Shown one piece after another: positions 14,780 to 22,168 of a stretch of 28,956 nucleotides of DNA (the first letter of the stretch is position 1; each line of letters opens with the position of its first letter). Both the position numbers and the translations under genes were made by a program. Source of the DNA: Gammaproteobacteria bacterium (GTDB taxonomy: Bacteria; Pseudomonadota; Gammaproteobacteria; UBA9214); the NCBI GenBank assembly GCA_029864225.1, contig JAOTTU010000007.1, positions 1 to 28,956 on the forward strand. The letters run 5' to 3'. A model generated the notes under the pieces. That model had not been told where the DNA came from and searched no databases. It saw only the letters and a program-made list of their open reading frames with translations.

Positions 14780-15829
14780 TTATTCCACCGTGAAAACGTC
14801 ACCACCGCGCTCATCAAACAGTTCGAGCGCGCGGCCGCCACCCCGGGCGACGCAGGTGAGGGGATCATCAGCGACAACGACCGGGAGCCCGGTCTCTTCC
14901 ATCAGCAGGCGGTCGAGATCGCGCAGCAGCGCGCCGCCGCCAGTGAGTACGATGCCGCGCTCGGCTACGTCGGCGCCCAGTTCCGGCGGGGTCTGTTCCA
15001 GGGCCGTCTTTACCGCCCCGACAATGCCGGCGAGCGGCTCCTGCAGGGACTCCAGTATCTCGTTGCTGTTCAGTGTAAAACTGCGCGGAATGCCCTGGGA
15101 CAGGTTGCGGCCCTTGACCTCGAGTTCCCTGACCTCCTTGCCGGGATAGGCGGAGCCGATCTCGTGCTTGATGCGCTCGGCCGTTGCCTCACCGATGAGC
15201 GTCCCGTAGTTGCGCCGTATGTAATTGATAATGGCATCGTCGAAGCGGTCACCGCCGATCCGCACGGAGGATGAATATACGATTCCGTTCAATGAGATAA
15301 CTGCAACTTCCGAGGTGCCGCCGCCGATATCGAGCACCATGGAACCGCGCGCCTCGTCGACCGGCATGCCGGCACCGATGGCGGCCGCCATCGGCTCCTC
15401 GATCAGGTAGACCTCGCGCGCGCCGGCACCGGCAGCGGATTCCCGGATCGCGCGCCGTTCCACCTGGGTGGAACCGCAGGGCACACAGATGAGCACCCGC
15501 GGACTGGGTTTGAAGAAGCGCGCCTCATGCACCTTGTGGATGAAATGCTGCAGCATCTTTTCGGTGATGGTGAAATCGGCGATCACGCCGTCCTTCAAGG
15601 GGCGGATGGCGGTAATGTTGCCAGGAGTGCGTCCCAGCATCAGCTTGGCCTCGGTGCCCACGGCCGCAATGCTCTTGGGGCCGCCCGGACCACGGTCCTG
15701 GCGAATCGCCACGACCGACGGTTCGTTCAGAACGATACCCTGGCCACGCACATAAATCAGTGTGTTGGCAGTTCCAAGATCAATTGAGAGGTCGTTGGAA
15801 AACAGGCCAAATAAACTTTTAATTACCAT
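14780..15829 (-). CDS. mreB: Rod shape-determining protein MreB (bacterial actin)
   Basis: The protein is 349 residues, the usual MreB size. The actin-type ATPase motifs are present: FSNDLSIDLGTANTL (11-25, phosphate 1), VLDIGGGTSEVAV (phosphate 2, about 164-176), the adenosine motif LTGGGALL, and CVPCGSTQVERRAIRESA near 113-130. The N-terminal amphipathic stretch MVIKSLFGLF should bind the inner membrane. MreB filaments position the elongasome. AAGGA precedes ATG 15829 by a few bases, and a sigma70-like promoter lies just upstream. It is the first gene of the mre/rod run and diverges from gatC. Confidence 0.99.
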   Translation of the reverse strand: MVIKSLFGLFSNDLSIDLGTANTLIYVRGQGIVLNEPSVVAIRQDRGPGGPKSIAAVGTEAKLMLGRTPGNITAIRPLKDGVIADFTITEKMLQHFIHKVHEARFFKPSPRVLICVPCGSTQVERRAIRESAAGAGAREVYLIEEPMAAAIGAGMPVDEARGSMVLDIGGGTSEVAVISLNGIVYSSSVRIGGDRFDDAIINYIRRNYGTLIGEATAERIKHEIGSAYPGKEVRELEVKGRNLSQGIPRSFTLNSNEILESLQEPLAGIVGAVKTALEQTPPELGADVAERGIVLTGGGALLRDLDRLLMEETGLPVVVADDPLTCVARGGGRALELFDERGGDVFTVE

Positions 15830-15871
15830 TTATTCCTTGTCCGTAGCGGTAGGTCGTCGTTGCAGGGGGGT

Positions 15872-15900
15872 AATCTATCAACGGGGGGAGCTTTGGGCAA
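15872..15900 (-). promoter_or_regulatory. Putative mreB promoter
   Basis: On the minus strand TTGCCC (15895-15900) and TAGATT (15872-15877) are separated by exactly 17 bases. Transcription would begin near 15865, about 35 bases before the mreB start. It could drive the whole mre/rod run. Confidence 0.5.
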
Positions 15901-15997
15901 GGAATTACCCGCGCATTGATTCCATCATGCATTGGACGGGGGGGTATGCTACCTTTGCGCCCCTGTTAAAAACAGTCAATCTTTGACCGGAGCCCCC

Positions 15998-16285
15998 ATG
16001 GCACTTGAAGCACAGGAAGTCGAAAAGATCGCACACCTGGCCCGCCTGGGCATCGACCCGGACGATATTTCTGAATACGCGCGCAACCTGTCGGATATTC
16101 TTGCATTTGTGGAACAGCTGAACAGCGTCGATACCCGGGGCGTGGAGCCGCTTGCGCATCCGCTGGACGCCACCCAGCGCCTGCGGCCGGACGTGGTGAC
16201 GGAAACCGACGAGCGCGAGAATTTCCTGCGCAACGCGCCCCTGACCGAGGCCGGACTGTACCTGGTACCCAAGGTTATCGAGTGA
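15998..16285 (+). CDS. gatC: Asp/Glu-tRNA amidotransferase subunit C
   Basis: The protein is 95 residues, typical of GatC. It starts with EVEKIAHLARLGIDPDDISEYARNLSDILAFVEQL (first helices) and ends with a D-E-R-E-N-FLRNAP motif and a C-terminal LVPKVIE that wraps GatA. GatC stabilises the GatCAB complex, which amidates misacylated Glu-tRNA(Gln) or Asp-tRNA(Asn). ATG 15998 was chosen because CGGAG lies 6 bases upstream and family members start here; a longer frame runs upstream without homology. A TATGCT hexamer at 15945-15950 could be its -10, but no good -35 pairs with it. Confidence 0.97.
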   Translation: MALEAQEVEKIAHLARLGIDPDDISEYARNLSDILAFVEQLNSVDTRGVEPLAHPLDATQRLRPDVVTETDERENFLRNAPLTEAGLYLVPKVIE

Positions 16286-16367
16286 CCGGGGCCGCACTGT
16301 CCCGACAACGCCCTGCGGAGTAACTGTCATTTAATACTGGATTGATGATTGAGTCCGGACCTGATTT

Positions 16368-17822
16368 ATGCACCACAAGACCCTTGTTGAACTAGGCGCC
16401 GGCCTCCGGCAGGGAGCGTATTCCAGCGAAGAATTGACCCGGGCTTGCCTCGACCGGGTGGCCATGCTGGACAATCAGCTCAACAGCTTTATCACGGTGA
16501 TCGAAGCACAGGCGCTGCAGACGGCACGTGATGCCGATGCCCGAATCCGCTCCGGTGCCGCGGGTCCCCTGACCGGGATCCCGTATGCCCACAAGGACAT
16601 CTTCTGTACGCGGGGCGTGAAGACCAGCTGCGGTTCGCGCATGCTGGACAACTTTATTGCGCCTTACGATGCCACCGTGACGCAGCAATTGAACGCAGCC
16701 GGCGCGGTGATGATCGGCAAGACCAACATGGACGAGTTCGCCATGGGGTCTTCCAATGAAACCAGTTTCTATGGACCGGTGACCAATCCCTGGGACAGTG
16801 AGACCGTCCCGGGTGGTTCCTCCGGCGGCTCGGCCGCGGCGGTCGCCGCGCGCCTGGTCCCGGTCAGTACCGGTACCGATACGGGTGGCTCTATCCGCCA
16901 GCCTGCCGCCCTGTGCGGGATCACCGGCCTCAAGCCGACCTACGGGCGGGTCTCGCGCTACGGTATGATCGCGTTTGCATCCAGCCTGGACCAGGCAGGG
17001 CCGTTTGCGCGTACAGCAGAGGATGCGGCACTCATGCTCGGGGCCATGGCCGGGTTTGACCCGCGTGATTCGACCAGCGTGGAGCGCGCGCCCGACGATT
17101 ACACGGGCGGACTCAATAATTCCCTGCAGGGTCTGAAGATAGGGCTGCCCAAACAGTTCTTTGGAGAGGGCCTGGACAGCGGCGTGGCCGCCGCCGTCGA
17201 GGCGGCCCTGGACGAGTACCGCAAACTGGGCGCGGTCATTACGGAAATCTCGCTGCCGAATTCGCAACTTGCCGTGCCGACCTACTATGTCGTGGCGCCG
17301 GCGGAATGTTCCTCCAACCTGTCGCGCTTTGACGGTGTGCGTTTCGGATACCGTGCCAAGGACCCCGAGGACCTGGAGGACCTGTACAAGCGTTCACGCG
17401 GTGAAGGCTTTGGTGCCGAGGTCAAGCGCCGCATCATGATCGGGACCTATGCCCTGTCGGCCGGTTACTACGATGCCTATTACCTGAAGGCGCAGCAGGT
17501 ACGGCGCCTGATCCGCGAGGACTTCATGCGCGCCTTCGAGCAGGTGAATGTCATCATGGGGCCAACGTCCCCCTCGGTGGCCTTCCGACTGGGTGAGAAA
17601 TCAAATGACCCGGTGACCATGTACCTGTCCGATATCTACACTATCGCGGTGAATCTGGCCGGGCTGCCGGGCATGTCCATTCCGGCCGGTTTTGCTGCGG
17701 ACATGCCCGTCGGCCTGCAGCTTATCGGCAACTATTTCGAGGAGGCGCGCCTGCTGAATGCGGCGCACCGCTACCAGCAGGTGACGGACTGGCACACACG
17801 TGTCCCGCAGGGTTTTGAATGA
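16368..17822 (+). CDS. gatA: Asp/Glu-tRNA amidotransferase subunit A
   Basis: The protein is 484 residues, the standard GatA length. The amidase catalytic triad is intact: K76 in YAHKD, the cis-Ser S151 in PGGSSGGSAAA, and the nucleophile S175 in TGTDTGGSIRQPA, with the same spacing as in characterised GatA proteins. It hydrolyses glutamine and passes ammonia to GatB. It follows gatC by 82 bases and is separated from gatB by about 200 bases that hold repeat hairpins. There is no strong Shine-Dalgarno sequence before ATG 16368. The window also encodes a tRNA-Gln, one possible substrate of the complex. Confidence 0.98.
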   Translation: MHHKTLVELGAGLRQGAYSSEELTRACLDRVAMLDNQLNSFITVIEAQALQTARDADARIRSGAAGPLTGIPYAHKDIFCTRGVKTSCGSRMLDNFIAPYDATVTQQLNAAGAVMIGKTNMDEFAMGSSNETSFYGPVTNPWDSETVPGGSSGGSAAAVAARLVPVSTGTDTGGSIRQPAALCGITGLKPTYGRVSRYGMIAFASSLDQAGPFARTAEDAALMLGAMAGFDPRDSTSVERAPDDYTGGLNNSLQGLKIGLPKQFFGEGLDSGVAAAVEAALDEYRKLGAVITEISLPNSQLAVPTYYVVAPAECSSNLSRFDGVRFGYRAKDPEDLEDLYKRSRGEGFGAEVKRRIMIGTYALSAGYYDAYYLKAQQVRRLIREDFMRAFEQVNVIMGPTSPSVAFRLGEKSNDPVTMYLSDIYTIAVNLAGLPGMSIPAGFAADMPVGLQLIGNYFEEARLLNAAHRYQQVTDWHTRVPQGFE

Positions 17823-17902
17823 TGCAACTGCAGGAGACGGAGACGGGATGCCGCAGGATACGTGCAGTTCGCTGCTGCCTTTGATTCAATTAAGTATCCC
17901 CT

Positions 17903-17989
17903 CTCCCATGAGTGGGAGTACCTCAGTGGGCATAAAAGGGCCAGGGTGAGGGTTGCCCCTCATCCGCACCTACTCCCCTTGAAGGGGAG
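17903..17989. repeat. REP-like cluster of three hairpins between gatA and gatB
   Basis: Three hairpins lie in a row: CTCCCA/TGGGAG (17903-17918), a 9-bp stem with one G-U pair (17944-17952 with 17957-17965), and CTCCCCT/AGGGGAG (17973-17989). The words CAGGGTGAGGG and CTCCCCTTGAAGGGGAG resemble dispersed palindromic repeats seen in many proteobacterial genomes. It occupies most of the gatA-gatB gap. Confidence 0.65.
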
Positions 17990-18028
17990 ATGCGATTATA
18001 TACGGGACAGCAGTGATTTGAATTGATT

Positions 18029-19465
18029 ATGGAATGGGAAACAGTCATCGGGCTTGAGATACATGCCCAGCTCGCGACCCGCAGCAAGATCTTCTCCGCG
18101 GCGTCCACCCGCTATGGTGCGGAGCCGAATACCCAGGCCTGCGCGGTGGACCTGGGTCTGCCCGGCGTGCTGCCGGTGCTCAACGCGGAGGTCGTGCGCA
18201 TGGCCGTCAAGTTCGGCCTGGCCACGCACTCCAGCGTGGCCCCCCGATCGGTATTCGCGCGCAAGAATTATTTCTACCCGGACCTGCCCAAGGGCTACCA
18301 GATCAGCCAGTACGAGTTGCCGATTGTGCATGATGGCTACCTCGACATCGAGGTGGACGAGGACACGGTCAAGCGCATCGGCATCACCCGGGCACATCTC
18401 GAGGAGGACGCCGGGAAATCCCTGCATGAGGATTTCCACGGCTTGACCGGCATCGACCTCAACCGTGCCGGGACCCCGCTGCTGGAGATCGTTTCCGAGC
18501 CGGACATGCGTTCGGCAAAAGAGGCCGTCGCCTACATGAAGAAGATTCATTCACTGGTCCAGTACCTGGGTATCTGTGACGGCAACATGCAGGAGGGTTC
18601 GTTTCGCTGTGATGCGAACGTCTCGGTTCGGCCGCAGGGCCAGGAGGCGTTCGGTACCCGTGCCGAGCTCAAAAACATCAATTCATTTCGCTTTGTCGAA
18701 CAGGCCATCAACTATGAGGTCGAGCGCCAGATCGCCCTGCTCGAGAGTGGTGGAACGGTGGTCCAGGAAACGCGTCTGTTCGATGCCGACAGGCACGAGA
18801 CCCGTCCCATGCGCACCAAGGAAGAGGCGAATGACTACCGCTATTTTCCGGATCCCGACCTGTTGCCGGTCGAAATCGACCCGGCCTTCATCGCTGAGGT
18901 GACACAGACCCTGCCGGAGCTGCCTGAGGTCAAGAAGCAGCGTTTCATGGATGACTACGGCCTGTCGGCCTATGACGCGGGTGTACTGACGGCGACGCGG
19001 GAACTGGGTGATTATTTCGAGGCCGTGGTCGGTGTATCCGGCGGGCTGGGCAAACTGTCCGCCAACTGGGTGATGGGCGAACTGTCCGGTGCCCTCAACA
19101 AGGCCGGCCTCGAGATCGGTTCCAGCCCGGTCAGTGCCGAGGCACTGGGAGGGATGTTGCGGCGTATAGAGGATGGCACTATCTCCGGCAAGATCGCCAA
19201 GCAGGTGTTCGAGGCACTCTGGGCCGGTGCAGGGTCGGCCGATGAGGTCATCGAAAGCCAGGGCCTGATGCAGATCACCGACAGTTCCGCGATCGAGGAC
19301 ATCATCAGGGGAGTGCTGGAGAACAGCCCCAAACAGGTCGAGCAATACCGCACTGGCCAGGAAAAGGTATTCGGGTACTTCGTCGGCCAGGTCATGAAGG
19401 CGACCCAGGGCAAGGCCAACCCCAAGCAGGTCAACGAACTGCTCAAAAAAATGATCAATGACTGA
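18029..19465 (+). CDS. gatB: Asp/Glu-tRNA amidotransferase subunit B
   Basis: The protein is 478 residues, the normal GatB length. It opens with WETVIGLEIHAQL. The cradle domain includes FYPDLPKGYQISQYE, RAGTPLLEIVSEPD, GSFRCDANVSVRP and a TRAELKNINSFRF motif. The C-terminal helical and YqeY-like tail ends NPKQVNELLKKMI. GatB phosphorylates the Glu or Asp carboxylate on tRNA and completes amidation with ammonia from GatA. ATG 18029 fits the family start; a TTG two codons earlier is a poor alternative. No good Shine-Dalgarno sequence is visible. The REP-like cluster separates it from gatA, so its messenger may be processed there. Confidence 0.98.
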   Translation: MEWETVIGLEIHAQLATRSKIFSAASTRYGAEPNTQACAVDLGLPGVLPVLNAEVVRMAVKFGLATHSSVAPRSVFARKNYFYPDLPKGYQISQYELPIVHDGYLDIEVDEDTVKRIGITRAHLEEDAGKSLHEDFHGLTGIDLNRAGTPLLEIVSEPDMRSAKEAVAYMKKIHSLVQYLGICDGNMQEGSFRCDANVSVRPQGQEAFGTRAELKNINSFRFVEQAINYEVERQIALLESGGTVVQETRLFDADRHETRPMRTKEEANDYRYFPDPDLLPVEIDPAFIAEVTQTLPELPEVKKQRFMDDYGLSAYDAGVLTATRELGDYFEAVVGVSGGLGKLSANWVMGELSGALNKAGLEIGSSPVSAEALGGMLRRIEDGTISGKIAKQVFEALWAGAGSADEVIESQGLMQITDSSAIEDIIRGVLENSPKQVEQYRTGQEKVFGYFVGQVMKATQGKANPKQVNELLKKMIND

Positions 19466-19490
19466 TTGCGGTTACCCAGGAATAAAGAAT

Positions 19491-19655
19491 TCACCGCAGA
19501 GGCGCAAAGGACGCAAAGAAAAAGCTAATAAAGTTTACTTGTGGTGAGGGGTGTTCGGAACACTTCACGTCTGTGCAATATCAGTGGGCTGCAGTTATTT
19601 TCTAGCAATTATTTTCCTGTGTTTGTTCTTTGCGTCCTTTGCGCCTCTGCGGTGA
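19491..19655. mobile_element. MITE-like element with 30-bp perfect inverted repeats
   Basis: The 30 bases at 19491-19520 are the exact reverse complement of 19626-19655. The arms contain the words CACCGCAGAGGCGCAAAGGA and its complement; similar CACCGCAGAG... repeats occur widely in environmental bacterial genomes. The 165-bp element has no coding capacity and an AT-richer interior with a smaller GTGTTC/GAACAC palindrome (19551-19563). No clear target-site duplication is seen. It fills the gatB-pdxB gap and may act as a terminator for gatB. Confidence 0.8.
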
Positions 19656-19682
19656 GAAAATTTTGTATCTAATGATCAACCA

Positions 19683-20834
19683 ATGAAAATCGTTGCCGAC
19701 GAAAACATTCCCTGTGTAGAGCAGGCCTTTTCCACGCTGGGTGACGTCACTCTGGTCTCCGGCCGCGAACTGCAGGCCAGCCAGGTGCGCACTGCCGATA
19801 TCCTGCTGGTGCGTTCAGTCACCCGCGTGGGTGCCGGGCTGCTGGATGGCTCGCGGGTTCGCTTCGTCGGTTCAGCCACTATCGGTTTCGATCACGTCGA
19901 TCGGGACTACCTGCGGGCACACGGCATCGGTTTCGCGACGGCGCCCGGCAGTAATGCCACCTCGGCCGCAGAATACGTCATCAGCGCACTGCTGGCGCTG
20001 TCCGAGCGGCAGCAATTCGATCTTGCCGACAAGACCGTCGGCATCATCGGCTGCGGCAATGTCGGGTCGCGCGTGCGCCAGAAGCTGGCTGCACTGGGTG
20101 TCGAGAGCCTGGTGAATGATCCGCCCTTGCAGGAGCAGGGCAGGGATCGGGACTTCGTCGGGTTGGAGGCAATCCTGGAGACCGACATCATTAGCTTGCA
20201 TGTGCCGCTGACACACACAGGCCGGCATCCGACCTTCCATCTTGTCGATGAGGCCCTCATGGCGCGGTTCAGGCGGCAGACCATCCTGGTAAACACGGCG
20301 CGTGGCGCGGCCGTCGATAATCGTGCACTCGAACGGCTGCTCGAAGGGCGGCCGGATTTGTCGGTCGTGCTGGATGTCTGGGAGGGTGAGCCGGCGATTG
20401 ACATGGCGCTGCTGCAACAGGTCGACCTGGGTACGCCGCACATCGCCGGCTACAGCCTGGACGGCAAGATGCGCGGTACCGAGATGATCTACCGGGCCGT
20501 GTGCGAGCATTTCGGCCTGCCCGGGCAATGGCAGGCAGCCGATGAACTGCCGGCCAGCCGGTCACTTGACCTGGCGGCGACGGGTGATACCGACCTGGCC
20601 GCATGCCTGCGCCGGGCAGTGTTCCATTCCTGCGATATACGCCGCGATGACCAGCGCCTGCGGGAATTGCTGATGCTGGCGCCGGCAGAACGTCCAGGCT
20701 ACTTCGACCGGCTGCGCAAGGAATACCCGGTGCGGCGCGAGTTTTCCGAGACCACGGTCAGGCTGGGTCGCCGGCAGGCCGCACTCCGGCCAGTACTTCA
20801 GGGTCTGGGTTTCAAGGTGATCAGCGACGACTGA
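19683..20834 (+). CDS. pdxB: Erythronate-4-phosphate dehydrogenase
   Basis: The protein is 383 residues, matching PdxB, which oxidises 4-phosphoerythronate in the DXP-dependent pyridoxal phosphate pathway. The opening MKIVADENIPCVEQAF is highly typical. The D-2-hydroxyacid dehydrogenase core has GSATIGFDHVD, the NAD-binding GIIGCGNVGSRV (near 120-131), NTARGAAVDN, and the catalytic HIAGYSLDGK region. The C-terminal PdxB dimerisation domain covers about 285-380. No Shine-Dalgarno sequence is obvious before ATG 19683. The gene begins 27 bases after the MITE-like element, so its promoter probably lies in or next to that insertion. It ends at another inverted repeat and converges on the moeB-type gene. 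Confidence 0.97.
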   Translation: MKIVADENIPCVEQAFSTLGDVTLVSGRELQASQVRTADILLVRSVTRVGAGLLDGSRVRFVGSATIGFDHVDRDYLRAHGIGFATAPGSNATSAAEYVISALLALSERQQFDLADKTVGIIGCGNVGSRVRQKLAALGVESLVNDPPLQEQGRDRDFVGLEAILETDIISLHVPLTHTGRHPTFHLVDEALMARFRRQTILVNTARGAAVDNRALERLLEGRPDLSVVLDVWEGEPAIDMALLQQVDLGTPHIAGYSLDGKMRGTEMIYRAVCEHFGLPGQWQAADELPASRSLDLAATGDTDLAACLRRAVFHSCDIRRDDQRLRELLMLAPAERPGYFDRLRKEYPVRREFSETTVRLGRRQAALRPVLQGLGFKVISDD

Positions 20835-20841
20835 CAGAATT

Positions 20842-20916
20842 AAGGTGTCAGGAACCTTTTCTAGTAACGAAAGGGTCACCGCAAGCCAGGCATAAAGAAA
20901 AGGTTCCTGACACCTT
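20842..20916. repeat. Inverted repeat between pdxB and moeB-type gene
   Basis: A 21-base arm (20842-20862, with the core GGTGTCAGGAACC) is repeated as a perfect reverse complement at 20896-20916, giving a 75-bp element. A run of T and A with TATTTTT follows on the plus strand, so it can serve as a terminator for pdxB. Similar GGTGTCAGGAACC words are dispersed in other gammaproteobacterial genomes. The last arm base is the first base of the neighbouring gene's stop codon. Confidence 0.75.
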
Positions 20917-21665
20917 TATTTTTGCTGGCCGCACACCGGGCACCCCGGATCGCGCGGCACCTTCAGGGTGCGCCACTCGTGGCGGTAAGCATCGAATACG
21001 ACTAGTCGGCCGCACAGGTCTTGCCCCAGTGAAAGTGCAACCTTCACGGCCTCCAGCGCCTGCAGGCTGCCGATAATGCCGACCAGCGGTGACAGCACCC
21101 CGTTCTCCGAACAGGTCTGGTCCTCGTCTTCACCTTCCCGATACAGGCAGCTGTAACAGGGGCTGTCCTCGCGTCCCGGGATGAACACCGCTACCTGTCC
21201 CTCCAGGCGGACCGCGGCGCCCGAGACCAATGGTGTCCGGTGGGTTACGCAGGCCTGGTTCACGGCGAAGCGGGTGGCGAAATTGTCGCTGCAGTCCAGC
21301 ACCAGGTCGGCCGCGCTCACCGCCTGTTCCAGCCGGCCGCCCTGCAGGCGCTCGGCAATCGGAGTGACCTGTACCTCCGGGTTGATGGCAGCCAGGGTGT
21401 CCATGGCCGAGGCGACCTTGTCACGGCCGATGTCGCTCTCGTGGTGAAGGATCTGGCGTTGCAGGTTGGACAGTTCCACCCGGTCATCATCGGCAATGAC
21501 CAGGTGGCCCACGCCGGCCGCCGCCAGGTAGATGGCGGCCGGAGAGCCCAGTCCGCCGGCGCCCACGATCAAGGCGCGCGTGGCGAGCAGCTTCTCCTGG
21601 CCCGCGATGCCCACCTGCGGGAGCAGGATCTGGCGGCTGTAGCGCAGCAACTGGTCATCGTTCAT
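20916..21665 (-). CDS. moeB: MoeB/ThiF-type adenylyltransferase
   Basis: The protein is 249 residues of the E1-like HesA/MoeB/ThiF family. The ATP-binding motif GAGGLG is at 35-40, DDDRVELSNLQRQ is at 59-71, the conserved aspartate is in VLDCSDNFATR (about 123-132), and the zinc ligands are C170xxC173 and C242xxC245. It adenylates the C-terminal Gly-Gly of a ubiquitin-like sulphur carrier: MoaD for molybdopterin or ThiS for thiamine. No rhodanese domain is fused. It is the last gene of the hemA-prfA-prmC run. A moeB-type gene after prmC is a familiar arrangement, but which carrier it serves is not shown by the neighbours. Confidence 0.92.
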   Translation of the reverse strand: MNDDQLLRYSRQILLPQVGIAGQEKLLATRALIVGAGGLGSPAAIYLAAAGVGHLVIADDDRVELSNLQRQILHHESDIGRDKVASAMDTLAAINPEVQVTPIAERLQGGRLEQAVSAADLVLDCSDNFATRFAVNQACVTHRTPLVSGAAVRLEGQVAVFIPGREDSPCYSCLYREGEDEDQTCSENGVLSPLVGIIGSLQALEAVKVALSLGQDLCGRLVVFDAYRHEWRTLKVPRDPGCPVCGQQK

Positions 21666-21735
21666 GGGCGGGGATCAGTTCGTGTTGCCGGGTGCTGTCC
21701 GGGAATAACGGCATGCCGGGTCCTGCGTTGTCGGT

Positions 21736-22128
21736 TTACAGATAGCGCCGCAGGTAATCAGGTCGATGGTCACGGCAGCCGTGCGGCCGGCGCAGGTAGC
21801 GCGTGATGAACACATCGCGCGTACATTCCGCCTGGTCGTGTATGGGATCGCTGCATTCGATGTCTTCCAGGTAGTAGCGTACGGCGCGCAGGCAGCGACA
21901 CAGCAGGCCGGATTCCAGCTGGAAGCTAAATTCCCTGAGCAGGGCCTCGATGATCTGCAGGGTGATCTGGCGTACGTTGTAACGGACCACCAGCCGGTTA
22001 CGGGAAACGATATGGACCTCGGTAATGCCCTTGACGTCACGCAGCAAGCGGGCCGCGGAACGCGCCCTTTCCGGGTTATCGTCCGCCCCGCCGAGCCGGA
22101 TTGTCCGCCTTTTGAGCTTCTCGGTCAC
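21736..22128 (-). CDS. Small HMA-like (ferredoxin-fold) hypothetical protein
   Basis: The protein is 130 residues from GTG 22128. Residues 8-75 fit a beta-alpha-beta-beta-alpha-beta heavy-metal-associated-like fold: RTIRLGG, then ERARSAARLLRDVKGITEVHIVSRNRLVVRYNV, then LQIIEALLREFSFQLE. The CxxC metal motif is absent (GGADDNPE occupies its place), so metal binding of the usual type is unlikely. The C-terminal part is Cys-, Arg- and Tyr-rich, with LLCRCLRAVRYYLEDIEC and RRPHGCRDHRPDYLRRYL. The start is uncertain: upstream the frame runs into prmC, and GTG 22128 has no Shine-Dalgarno sequence but a TATACT hexamer about 5 bases before it, so leaderless initiation is possible. It lies between prmC and moeB on the same strand. 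I do not know its function. Confidence 0.7.
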   Translation of the reverse strand: MTEKLKRRTIRLGGADDNPERARSAARLLRDVKGITEVHIVSRNRLVVRYNVRQITLQIIEALLREFSFQLESGLLCRCLRAVRYYLEDIECSDPIHDQAECTRDVFITRYLRRPHGCRDHRPDYLRRYL

Positions 22129-22168
22129 ACTGTGAGTATAACGCCAAAGCAACCGTGCGACAGCCGGG

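Noticed and set aside
19491..19655. The long inverted repeat as a CRISPR or rRNA remnant
   Set aside because: There is only one pair of inverted arms, no direct repeat-spacer pattern, and no rRNA-like sequence.
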